Shown here piece after piece: positions 1 to 7,703 of a stretch of 64,000 bases of DNA. The notes beneath the pieces are model-generated. The model had not been told where the DNA came from. It did no database searches and saw only the letters and a list, made by a program, of their open reading frames with translations. The stretch is from Novosphingobium sp. NDB2Meth1 (GTDB lineage Bacteria > Pseudomonadota > Alphaproteobacteria > Sphingomonadales > Sphingomonadaceae). Both the position numbers and the translations under genes were made by a program. Position 1 is the first letter of the stretch, and every line of letters begins with the position of its first letter. The DNA is taken from contig NZ_FPEH01000011.1 in assembly GCF_900117425.1 (NCBI RefSeq), forward strand, positions 310,001-374,000, read 5' to 3'.

Positions 1-23
1 TCCTTGTCCGACCACTCGCCCAT
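1..23 (-). CDS. start of an unidentified gene (first 7 codons only)
   Basis: An ATG on the minus strand at base 23 opens a frame reading MGEWSDK before the window ends. A G-rich stretch lies just upstream. Small CsbD-family stress proteins often begin in this way, but seven residues cannot establish a family. It is reported only as a possible partial gene. Confidence 0.25.
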
Positions 24-136
24 GGCATGTCCCCCGTTTCTGCGCGCCGCGTGGCCATGATTTGTAATCGCAAAGCGGCCTTGCGCAATCGCCGAAATTG
101 CGGCCTCATCGTGCCGACTTCGACAGGAGACCGCTG

Positions 137-661
137 ATGCTTCGTCCGCTGCTTGCCGCCGCCCTGATTGCTCTTGCCGCACCGGCCGCCGCGCAGACCG
201 CGCCAAACCCCGCAGATACCTGCAAGACCGATCCCAAGTTCCGCGAACTGGATTTCACGCTTGGCAGCTGGGACGTCTACACCGGCGACAAAAAGACCGA
301 CGAAGTGACGATGGCGCTGATCCTCAACGATTGCGCGATCGAGGAGCACTGGAAGAAGACCGACGGGCACCCCACCGGCAACGGCATCGGCCTGTTCAAC
401 TATTCGCGGCTGCTGAAATCGTGGGGCTATACCTGGGCGACCGATGACGGCGCGGCGACGGTGTTTCGCGGCAACCTCGTGAAGCCGGGCGAGATGCGGT
501 ACGTGACCGAAAAGCCGTTGCCGAACGGAAAGGTGCGGCTGCGGCACTGGACGCTTTATGCCATGCCGGACGGCACGATCCGTGAACTGGCCATCGGCAC
601 CGAGGACGGCGGCGCGACGTGGACGACCGACTACGACCTCAAGTGGGTGCGCAAGAAGTAA
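137..661 (+). CDS. secreted protein of unknown function
   Basis: A 174-residue protein beginning with a clear signal peptide (MLRPLLAAALIALAAPAAA, cleavage after AQ or nearby), so it is probably periplasmic or secreted. I chose the ATG at 137 because AGGAGA lies about 8 bases upstream; the TTG at 98 would add 13 polar residues in front of the signal peptide. The mature part contains FTLGSWDVYTGDK and several Trp/Tyr-rich strands, resembling small beta-rich secreted proteins common in sphingomonads. The role is unknown. It stands alone, convergent with the phosphatase-superfamily gene at 689-1738. Confidence 0.75.
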   Translation: MLRPLLAAALIALAAPAAAQTAPNPADTCKTDPKFRELDFTLGSWDVYTGDKKTDEVTMALILNDCAIEEHWKKTDGHPTGNGIGLFNYSRLLKSWGYTWATDDGAATVFRGNLVKPGEMRYVTEKPLPNGKVRLRHWTLYAMPDGTIRELAIGTEDGGATWTTDYDLKWVRKK

Positions 662-688
662 GCGGCCTCAGCCCCCGCCGAAGAATGG

Positions 689-1738
689 CTATTTGAAGAA
701 CGGCAGGGGCGCCCCTGCCCCGGCATCGAAAGCGCGCCAGTCCTCGCCCAGCGCGGTGAGCGCGCTGGCGGCGATCTGGCTTTGCGTGAGGCAAGCCGAG
801 CCTGCGGGCGCGGCGTGGACGCCGGGACCGATGGCCGCGAGCCAGATCGCATCCGAGCCGATGAAGCCTTCGGGATCGGCGATCGTGTAGTCCTGCGGCG
901 CAAGCTTCCAACCGGCAGCGCTGCCATGCTCGGTCCAGTAGGCGCCCGGTTTGGCGCCGCGGCCATGGTCGGTGGTGACGATCAAGGTGGTGCGCCCGCG
1001 CCACGCCGGGTCGGCCTGCGCCATGCGCCATAGCTCGGCGATGAAATCATCGTCGCGGTTCATGGCAGAGAGGTACTGGGCATAGTCGCCTTCGTGCGCA
1101 AATTCATCGGTATCGCCGAGCGCGACATAGAGCACGCGCATGCCGCTGGCGGTGCGCAGCGCGTCCTGCGCCATGCGCATCGTGCGGGTCTCGGTGGGCA
1201 GCTTCCCGGCATCTTCGGCATTCACCGGCACACCGCTGCGCTTGTCGTTGATGATGTAGGGGAAGACATCCCAGGTGCCGTACATGCGCACGTTCCCGGT
1301 AAAGCCGGGCCGGCGGTTCAGCCATTCGAGGAATGTCGTGTTGCGGTTCCATATCTTGTCATTGGTGGTGATGGCGGGGTCGGGCCTGCCGGTGAGCAGC
1401 TCGTTGTAGCCGGGGTAGGAGAACCACATCGGATTGGTCACGCGCATGCACTGGCCTGCATCGCGGTTGCCGTGGAGCACGCCGCCCATCGTCGGCAGGC
1501 TGTGCAGGAACGGCATGACCGCCGGGCCAGTATTCCAAGCCTTTTCGACCGTCTCCTTCCAGTCGGGATGGGTGAACTTGGGGTCCACCGCCAGCGCCTT
1601 GTCGGCCCCGCGAAACACCTCCTGCCAGCGCGTGCCATCCATGGTGACAAGGATCAGGCGCTGGCCATCGGCAGGGGCTTCACCGCGCGCGATGGAGGGG
1701 AGCAGGAGAAAAGCTAGGGCAAGCAGCGCGCGGAGCAT
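689..1738 (-). CDS. secreted alkaline-phosphatase-superfamily hydrolase
   Basis: A 349-residue protein with a signal peptide (MLRALLALAFLLLPSIARG). The core matches the alkaline phosphatase/sulfatase/type I phosphodiesterase superfamily: LVTMDGTRWQEVF near the N-terminus supplies a metal-binding Asp and a candidate nucleophilic Thr, and TTDHGRGAKP followed by TEHGS supplies the late Asp/His metal ligands. The ATG at 1738 is preferred because GGGAGG precedes it; another ATG at 1753 overlaps the stop of the upstream TonB-dependent receptor. The tight spacing implies cotranscription with the receptor, so this enzyme may process the ligand that the receptor imports. The substrate is not evident from sequence. 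Confidence 0.82.
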   Translation of the reverse strand: MLRALLALAFLLLPSIARGEAPADGQRLILVTMDGTRWQEVFRGADKALAVDPKFTHPDWKETVEKAWNTGPAVMPFLHSLPTMGGVLHGNRDAGQCMRVTNPMWFSYPGYNELLTGRPDPAITTNDKIWNRNTTFLEWLNRRPGFTGNVRMYGTWDVFPYIINDKRSGVPVNAEDAGKLPTETRTMRMAQDALRTASGMRVLYVALGDTDEFAHEGDYAQYLSAMNRDDDFIAELWRMAQADPAWRGRTTLIVTTDHGRGAKPGAYWTEHGSAAGWKLAPQDYTIADPEGFIGSDAIWLAAIGPGVHAAPAGSACLTQSQIAASALTALGEDWRAFDAGAGAPLPFFK

Positions 1739-1752
1739 GGCATTCCCTCCCA

Positions 1753-4158
1753 TCAGAACTTGCGCCCAACCCGGAAGCTGACGAAGCGGGGCCGCAGCGG
1801 ATAGACGACGACCGAGCCGGGTCCGCAAATCGCGATGGCGCAAGTCGCGGTGCGGCTCTGCTGCGCGCGCCTGTCGCCCACGTTCTCGATGGTGAGCGAG
1901 GCGGACCAGTTGTCGCGGCTGACCCCGGTCGAGATGTCGAAGGTGGTGTAGGCGGGCTGGATACCGATCAGGCGCGCTTCCTCGACATCGAGTGAGGACG
2001 TGACGCTGGACTGGTGAAACACCGCGCCCTGCAAGTAGGCATTGAACGGGCCGAGGGGGAACTCGTAGCGCGCGAGGCCCGAGAGCTTGAAGCGGGGGCT
2101 GCCGGCGAAGCGGGTTCCGGCCGGGGCGCGCAAGGAATTGGGATTGCCCGCTGGGCTGGGGATCGTGCAATCGAACGCAGCATTGGTGTATTGGCACAGG
2201 TCCGTGGTGATTACGGCCTCGACCAAAGTGCCGGAGGCCTGCAACGAGAGGCCGCGCGTCGGAATGACGGTCAAGTCCGCCTCGATCCCCTTCGAGCGGG
2301 CACGACCGGCGTTGACGATATCGGTGATGCCGTTTTGGTCGCTGGTGACGGCGAACTGCGCCTGGGTGAGCTTTTCGAGGAACAGCGCGCCGTTGAACAG
2401 GACTTTGCCGTCAAGCCAGCTGGTCTTCCAGCCGATCTCGTAGTTGGTCAGCTTTTCGACCGCATAGGCAGGGGCCGAAGGGCGGCGGTTGATACCGCCG
2501 GGGCGGAAACCGGTCGACCACGTGGCGTAGAGCAGCTTGCCGGGGGCGGCCTTCCAGCTGAGGTTGAGCTTGTGGCGGACGCCCGAGCCGGTCGCCTTGG
2601 CGTTGATATTGTCGCAAGGCCGCTGCGTGCCATAGGCGCCCACCGTACCGGGGAAACACAGCGCCTCGCCGACCGCGCTGCGGGTGCCGTTGAAGCCGAA
2701 GAAGCCGATTACGTCGTTGTCGTACTTGTAGGCGCGCAGGCCGCCGGTCAGCGTCAGTGTCGGCACGATGTCGAACGCCGCTTCGGCGAAGGCGGCATAA
2801 TCGCGGTCGGTGCGGAACTGGATATTGGCGTAGTTCACCCCCGGCAAGCCGGTGACGGACTGCACATCAGCAAGGTTCGGGACGGTATAGAGATTGCGCC
2901 AGTTGTTGGTCTGGCGCTGGTAGAACAGCCCCGCGACGATCCGCAGACGGTCCGTGGAGGGCGACGCGATGCGCAGTTCGTGGCTCTGCTTGGTGAAGCG
3001 TTCGTCCTGGCTGACGGTCTGCGCGGGGCTGATCAGATTGCCGGCATTGTCGAAGAAGTTGTTGCCGAAATAGTCCGGCGTGCTGGCGTAGGCGGTATCA
3101 TAGAAGAACGCGTAGTCGGCATAATCGGAGGTATACCGCGCCTCGCGCGCGAAATAGGCGCCAGCATAGGTCAGATCGAAATGGCCGAGCTTGCCCTCGA
3201 TGGCGAGGCTGGCCTGATACCACTTGTCTTCCTGCTTTTCAGGGAAGAACCGCGTGGTCTTGAGATCGCCGACCGAGGGCTTGTAGGCGAACGTGCCATT
3301 CGAGGTCTGGCGCTGGCCGATGAGCGTGGCGGTCGCCGTCCAGTTGTCGTCGAGATCGACCTTGAGCGCAGCGCGGCCGCCATAGGCTTCGATCGAGTTC
3401 TGGTCGCGGCCAACAAGGTCCTTGTTGTCGCGCACCGCGCCCGAGGTTGGATAGGTCACGCCGCGCGGGGCACGCACGTTGTCGATATAGCCGCCGTCGT
3501 ACTGGTAGAATCCGACGACGCGCAGGGCGATGCGGCTGGACAGCGGGATGTTGAGATAGCTCTCGGCGATCCCGCCCCGCTTGCCGTGAACGACGGTGTT
3601 GGCGGTGAGATCGACCGAGCCCGAGAAGGCCTTGGTGTCGGGCTTGTTGGTGATGATGCGCAAGGTGCCCGCCTCGCTGCTCGCCCCGAACAGCGTGCCT
3701 TGCGGGCCGGCCAGCGCCTCGACGCGGGCGATATCGTAGACGTGGACGTCGATAGTCGAGCCGATGGTGGTGACCGGCTGCTCGTCGAGATAGACGCCGA
3801 CGGTGGGGAGCGAGCCGGTGGAGAGGCGGTTGCCATTCGAAAGGCCGCGGAAATAGACTTCGGCCTGCCCGGGGCCGTAGCTCGAGTAGGAGAGGCTGGG
3901 GAGGAACTTGGCGTAATCGTTGAAATTGCGGACGTTGCGTTCGGCCAGCGCCTCGGTGGAAAGCGCGACGATCGAAAGCGGAACGTCCTGCAACTTCTCC
4001 GTGCGCTTCTGCGCAGTGACGACGATTTCGCCGGGCTGCACTGCAGCATCTGCCGCGTCTGCTTGGGCCGGATTTGGGATGTCCTGGGCATGGAGCGGAC
4101 TGACGGCTGCCAATGCAGAAGCCGATACCCCACATATCCAGCGCCTTGCGTTGCTCAC
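1753..4158 (-). CDS. TonB-dependent outer-membrane receptor
   Basis: An 801-residue protein with signal peptide, a TonB-box-like segment (EIVVTAQKR), a plug domain starting near LQDVPLSIVALS, and a long beta-barrel ending in the aromatic GRKF typical of outer-membrane barrels. It would import a scarce ligand using TonB/ExbBD energy. The plug opening is of the sphingomonad 'EIVVTAQKR..LQDVP' type, often linked to organic substrates rather than siderophores, but the ligand cannot be read from sequence. It is followed, almost overlapping, by a secreted phosphatase-superfamily gene and is divergent from a secreted M20 peptidase, which together suggest a scavenging locus. Confidence 0.93.
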   Translation of the reverse strand: MSNARRWICGVSASALAAVSPLHAQDIPNPAQADAADAAVQPGEIVVTAQKRTEKLQDVPLSIVALSTEALAERNVRNFNDYAKFLPSLSYSSYGPGQAEVYFRGLSNGNRLSTGSLPTVGVYLDEQPVTTIGSTIDVHVYDIARVEALAGPQGTLFGASSEAGTLRIITNKPDTKAFSGSVDLTANTVVHGKRGGIAESYLNIPLSSRIALRVVGFYQYDGGYIDNVRAPRGVTYPTSGAVRDNKDLVGRDQNSIEAYGGRAALKVDLDDNWTATATLIGQRQTSNGTFAYKPSVGDLKTTRFFPEKQEDKWYQASLAIEGKLGHFDLTYAGAYFAREARYTSDYADYAFFYDTAYASTPDYFGNNFFDNAGNLISPAQTVSQDERFTKQSHELRIASPSTDRLRIVAGLFYQRQTNNWRNLYTVPNLADVQSVTGLPGVNYANIQFRTDRDYAAFAEAAFDIVPTLTLTGGLRAYKYDNDVIGFFGFNGTRSAVGEALCFPGTVGAYGTQRPCDNINAKATGSGVRHKLNLSWKAAPGKLLYATWSTGFRPGGINRRPSAPAYAVEKLTNYEIGWKTSWLDGKVLFNGALFLEKLTQAQFAVTSDQNGITDIVNAGRARSKGIEADLTVIPTRGLSLQASGTLVEAVITTDLCQYTNAAFDCTIPSPAGNPNSLRAPAGTRFAGSPRFKLSGLARYEFPLGPFNAYLQGAVFHQSSVTSSLDVEEARLIGIQPAYTTFDISTGVSRDNWSASLTIENVGDRRAQQSRTATCAIAICGPGSVVVYPLRPRFVSFRVGRKF

Positions 4159-4233
4159 GGCTCATTCCCCCTGCCTGTGGCCCGATGATCTATCTATCGG
4201 CGATGACGATGGAATTACAGTGAGGTTGATGAC

Positions 4234-4250
4234 CCTGCACACGTTGCAGG
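4234..4250. promoter_or_regulatory. palindrome between receptor and peptidase genes
   Basis: CCTGCA-cacgt-TGCAGG is a perfect 6-bp inverted repeat with a 5-base spacer. It sits in the 151-bp divergent intergenic region between the TonB-dependent receptor (start 4158) and the M20 peptidase (start 4310), the expected place for an operator serving both. No regulator gene is adjacent, so the binding protein is unknown. Confidence 0.4.
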
Positions 4251-4309
4251 CTGTGGTGGACTTTCCCGCGGGGGAATGGAAACTACGCCGCGTAAGGGGA
4301 AATCATGCC

Positions 4310-5743
4310 ATGACCACCAGACACGCCTGTGCCGCCGCAATGGCAGCCATGCTCGTCCTTGTCTCTCAAGCCTCGCATGCAGCCGATGCTGCGCTTGCGC
4401 GGCCGACGGCAGGCCAGCTGGCCTTCCGCGATCTGTACCGGGAGCTGGTCGAGACGGACACGTCGCTCGCCACCGGCAGTTGTACCGCGCTGGCAGAGAA
4501 GATCGCGGTACGTTTCCGCGCCGCAGGCTTCGGCGACGATCAACTGACGCTGTTCACGGACCCGGCCTTCCCGCTCGATGGTGGCCTGGTCGTTACCGTG
4601 CCCGGCACGTCGGCCAAGGCGAAGTCGATGCTGCTGCTTGGCCATATCGACGTCGTGAACGCCAGGCGCGAGGACTGGGTGCGCGATCCCTACGGCTTCA
4701 TCGAAGAGGGCGGATACTTCTACGGGCGCGGCACGTCCGACATGAAATTGCTCGATGCGATCTGGATCGACACCTTGGTCCGCTTCAAGGCCGAGGGCTT
4801 CAGGCCAAAACGTACGATCAAGCTCGCGCTGACATGCGGCGAGGAATCCGGTGCGCGGATGAACGGGGCCAAATGGCTGGCCGAAAATCGCCCTGATCTG
4901 ATTGCTGCCGCATTTGCGCTCAACGAAGGCGGCAACGGGACGACCGATGGGCACGGCAAGGTGCTCAGCCAATCGATGCAGACGGGCGAGAAAGCCAACC
5001 ACAATTTCGAACTGCAGGCGACCAATCCCGGCGGGCACAGCTCGCTGCCGGTGGACGACAATGCGATCTATGAGCTGGCGGACGCGCTGGCACGGGTGCG
5101 AGCGCTGAAGTTCCCGGTCCACTTCAACGATACGACCCGCACCTACTTCGCAAAAGTCGGTGCTGCGCGTGGGGATGCTTTGGGGGCGGCGATGGCGCGC
5201 CTTGCCGCCAATCCGGCCGACCAGTCTGCAGAAGCCATCGTGGCTGCGGACCGCACGATGAATGCATTGCTGCGCACCACATGCGTCGCCACGCTGCTCG
5301 AAGGGGGCCATGCAGCCAATGCCCTGCCCCAGCGCGCCAAGGCCAATATCAACTGCCGGATCGTACCCGGCGAGGATGGCGCCACCACCCGCGCCGCACT
5401 GATCAAGGCAATTGCCGATCCGCGCATCACGGTCACTCCGGTTGGCCGAGTGCGTCCACTCGCGGTGCCCCCGCCGCTCGACCCGCGCATCATGGGGCCG
5501 GCAGAAAAGCTCGCCGCCCAGCACTATCCGGGCGTGCCTTTCGTCCCCGCGATGCTGGCTGGCGCAACCGACGCCACCTACATCGGGCCTCTCGGCATTC
5601 CGACGTACGGGGTGCCGGGTCCGCTGCTCGATCCGGACGGCAACGGTCTCCACGGTCTCAACGAACGACACTCGGTGGAAGGCGCTTACCGCGCACGCGA
5701 TTACCTCCACGATCTGGTGAAGATCTACGCCGCGCAGGACTGA
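4310..5743 (+). CDS. secreted M20-family metallopeptidase
   Basis: A 477-residue protein with a signal peptide ending near SQASHA. M20/ArgE/CPG2-type zinc hydrolase signatures are present: LLGHIDVV (His112, Asp114), GRGTSDMK (Asp144) and TCGEESG (Glu178/179, general base and metal ligand). A dimerisation-domain segment follows (GGHSSLPVDDNAIYEL). The ATG at 4310 has AAGGGGA about 9 bases upstream and gives the complete signal peptide. The enzyme probably removes a residue from peptides or N-acylated amino acids in the periplasm. Its divergent position next to the receptor suggests nutrient scavenging. Confidence 0.9.
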   Translation: MTTRHACAAAMAAMLVLVSQASHAADAALARPTAGQLAFRDLYRELVETDTSLATGSCTALAEKIAVRFRAAGFGDDQLTLFTDPAFPLDGGLVVTVPGTSAKAKSMLLLGHIDVVNARREDWVRDPYGFIEEGGYFYGRGTSDMKLLDAIWIDTLVRFKAEGFRPKRTIKLALTCGEESGARMNGAKWLAENRPDLIAAAFALNEGGNGTTDGHGKVLSQSMQTGEKANHNFELQATNPGGHSSLPVDDNAIYELADALARVRALKFPVHFNDTTRTYFAKVGAARGDALGAAMARLAANPADQSAEAIVAADRTMNALLRTTCVATLLEGGHAANALPQRAKANINCRIVPGEDGATTRAALIKAIADPRITVTPVGRVRPLAVPPPLDPRIMGPAEKLAAQHYPGVPFVPAMLAGATDATYIGPLGIPTYGVPGPLLDPDGNGLHGLNERHSVEGAYRARDYLHDLVKIYAAQD

Positions 5744-5747
5744 AGCG

Positions 5748-6755
5748 TCAGGGCCGCACCAGCAGGTTGCCGGTGTGGCCGCCCGCGAAAAGCAGCAGCA
5801 GCGCTTCGGCGAAGTGGTCGATGCCGGTCACCACGTGCTCGGGCAGGTCGAGCTTGCCCTCCTGCATCAGCGCCGCGATCTCGGCCTTCGCTTCGGGGAA
5901 ACGCGCGGCGTGGTGGGTGACAACAAAGCCCTTCATCGTCGCGTTCCGCTCGGCCAGCTTGAGGTAGTTCCTGGGGCCGCGAACGTTGGCGAGGTCCGAG
6001 TATTGCGAGATCGCGCCGCAGATCGCGATGCGCGCATCGGCAGGTGCGAGGTTGGCGAGCGCGACGTCGAGGATCTCGCCGCCGACATTGTCGAAGAACA
6101 CGTCGATCCCGTCAGGCGCGGCGGCGGCGACTTCGGCGGCGAGATCGGCATTCTTGTAGTCGATCGCGACGTCCGCGCCGAGCTTCTCCGTGAGGTAGCG
6201 GCACTTCGCCGGGCCGCCGGCAATACCGATCACGCGGGCGCCGCGCGCCTTGGCGAGCATGACGACCATCGAGCCGACCGCCCCCGCTGCGCCCGAGACG
6301 AGCACGGTATCGCCGCCCTTCACGTCCGCCACCGCGACAAGGCCGACCCATGCGGTGAGCCCGGTGGTGAGGCCAAGCGGGCCGACATAATCCGCCGGTT
6401 TGAGGCTGTTCGAAAGGTCGAGCTTGGTCAGCGCGGCGGCAGGGGTGAGCGCATGGGTCTGCGCCGCCAGCATGCCGTACACCCAATCGCCCACTGCCAG
6501 CGCGGGATCGGCGCTTTCGACCACCTGCCCCACCCCGAGAGCGCGGATCGTGGTGCCAAGGCCTGCCGTCTCGTGGAAGCTGCCGGGGGTGAGCGTGGTG
6601 CGGATCCACGCGTCCATCGAGAGCGTATCGACTTTCACCACGACATGGCCTGCCGGAACATCTGCGATTTCGCTGTCCTCGACGCCGAAGTCTTCGAGAA
6701 GCGGCAGGCCCTCGCGGTATTGCTTGAGGAAGATGCGGCGGTTGGTGTGGGGCAT
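5748..6755 (-). CDS. NADP-dependent medium-chain oxidoreductase
   Basis: A 335-residue zinc-free MDR-superfamily protein of the prostaglandin reductase/leukotriene B4 dehydrogenase type: PADYVGPLGLTTGLTAW, then the nucleotide-binding VSGAAGAVGSMV, then DVFFDNVGGEILD. It probably reduces the activated double bond of an enone or quinone using NADPH; the physiological substrate is unknown. The ATG at 6755 is preferred because GGAG lies 6 bases upstream and MPHTNRRIFLKQ is the typical family start. It is convergent with the M20 peptidase, with 4 bases between stops. Confidence 0.9.
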   Translation of the reverse strand: MPHTNRRIFLKQYREGLPLLEDFGVEDSEIADVPAGHVVVKVDTLSMDAWIRTTLTPGSFHETAGLGTTIRALGVGQVVESADPALAVGDWVYGMLAAQTHALTPAAALTKLDLSNSLKPADYVGPLGLTTGLTAWVGLVAVADVKGGDTVLVSGAAGAVGSMVVMLAKARGARVIGIAGGPAKCRYLTEKLGADVAIDYKNADLAAEVAAAAPDGIDVFFDNVGGEILDVALANLAPADARIAICGAISQYSDLANVRGPRNYLKLAERNATMKGFVVTHHAARFPEAKAEIAALMQEGKLDLPEHVVTGIDHFAEALLLLFAGGHTGNLLVRP

Positions 6756-6929
6756 AGCTCGCTCCGCTTGGCTTGGCCTGTGCACCGAGAGCTAGGTGCC
6801 GCTACAGGGCGGTGCCATTGCCATTTTGACTAGCGAACCCGACGGCAGCCCTGCCCCAAGGTGCAGGCGCCCCCTTGCCCGAGGCGGCTCGCGGCGGCAG
6901 ACTGGCCAAAACGGGACGGGGACAAGACG

Positions 6930-7700
6930 ATGCGCGCAAGGATGTTGATACCAGGTGCGGGCCTTGCCTTGGCCGTGGCAGGCAGCGCCGCCGCGCAATC
7001 AGCGCAGGATGCGGGCAGCATTCTCGGCGCTATTCTCGGCCGCACGGCCCCGTCCGCCAGCAGCGCACCGACCACCTCCGCCCCGCCGCCCGGCGTGACC
7101 GACAGCGAGGCCTCCAGCGGGCTCAAGCTGGCGCTGGGCAAGGCGGCGGAAAAGGTCGTCGCGCAGCTGGGTCGGCCGGGCGGGTTTGCCGATGATCCGC
7201 GCGTGCGCATCGGGTTGCCGGGGCCGCTGGGCAAGTTGAACGGGCTGTTTCAGACGCTCGACCGCGCCGGGGTGGGCGGCGGACTTTCGGCCAAGCTCAA
7301 CGCCGCTGCGGAAGGTGCGGTAGGCAAGACACTGCCGCTGCTCAAGACGGCGATCACGCGGATGACGGTGACCGATGCGCTGGGGATCGTGACCGGCGGC
7401 GAAACCTCCGCCACCGACTACTTCCGCCGCACGATGGGTCCGGACCTGCAGACCGCGATGACGCCGGTCGTTGCCAAATCGCTTTCGGGCGTAAAGGCGT
7501 TCCAGGCGCTCGACAATTTCACCGCGAAGAACAGCCTGATCGCGGGCCAGTTCGGCGCGAAAGACCTGACTGGCTATGTCACCCAGAAGGCGAGCGACGG
7601 GGTATTCCTCTACCTCGGCGAGCAGGAACGGGAGATTCGGCGCAATCCGCTCGGGACCGGGAGCAAGCTGCTGGGCAGGATCTTCGGGAAAGCGGGCTAG
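6930..7700 (+). CDS. DUF4197 family secreted protein
   Basis: A 256-residue protein with an N-terminal signal peptide ending near AAAQSAQ. The rest follows the DUF4197 pattern through its whole length: GLKLALGKAAEKVV, RIGLPGPLGKL, LNAAAEGAVGKTLPLLK, TVTDALGIVTGGETSATDYFR, and a C-terminal DGVFLYLGEQEREIRRNP. This family is conserved in Gram-negative bacteria and has no assigned biochemical function. A Gly/Ala/Pro-rich linker of about 40 residues lies between signal peptide and domain. The start at 6930 has only a weak GGGACGGGG ribosome-binding site. It is convergent with the GGDEF/EAL gene, 3 bases apart. Confidence 0.85.
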   Translation: MRARMLIPGAGLALAVAGSAAAQSAQDAGSILGAILGRTAPSASSAPTTSAPPPGVTDSEASSGLKLALGKAAEKVVAQLGRPGGFADDPRVRIGLPGPLGKLNGLFQTLDRAGVGGGLSAKLNAAAEGAVGKTLPLLKTAITRMTVTDALGIVTGGETSATDYFRRTMGPDLQTAMTPVVAKSLSGVKAFQALDNFTAKNSLIAGQFGAKDLTGYVTQKASDGVFLYLGEQEREIRRNPLGTGSKLLGRIFGKAG

Positions 7701-7703
7701 CGC

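Noticed and set aside
4014..4188. Long open frames opposite the receptor and other genes
   Set aside because: High GC content gives many long antisense frames. They lack ribosome-binding sites and family motifs and lie fully inside well-supported genes.
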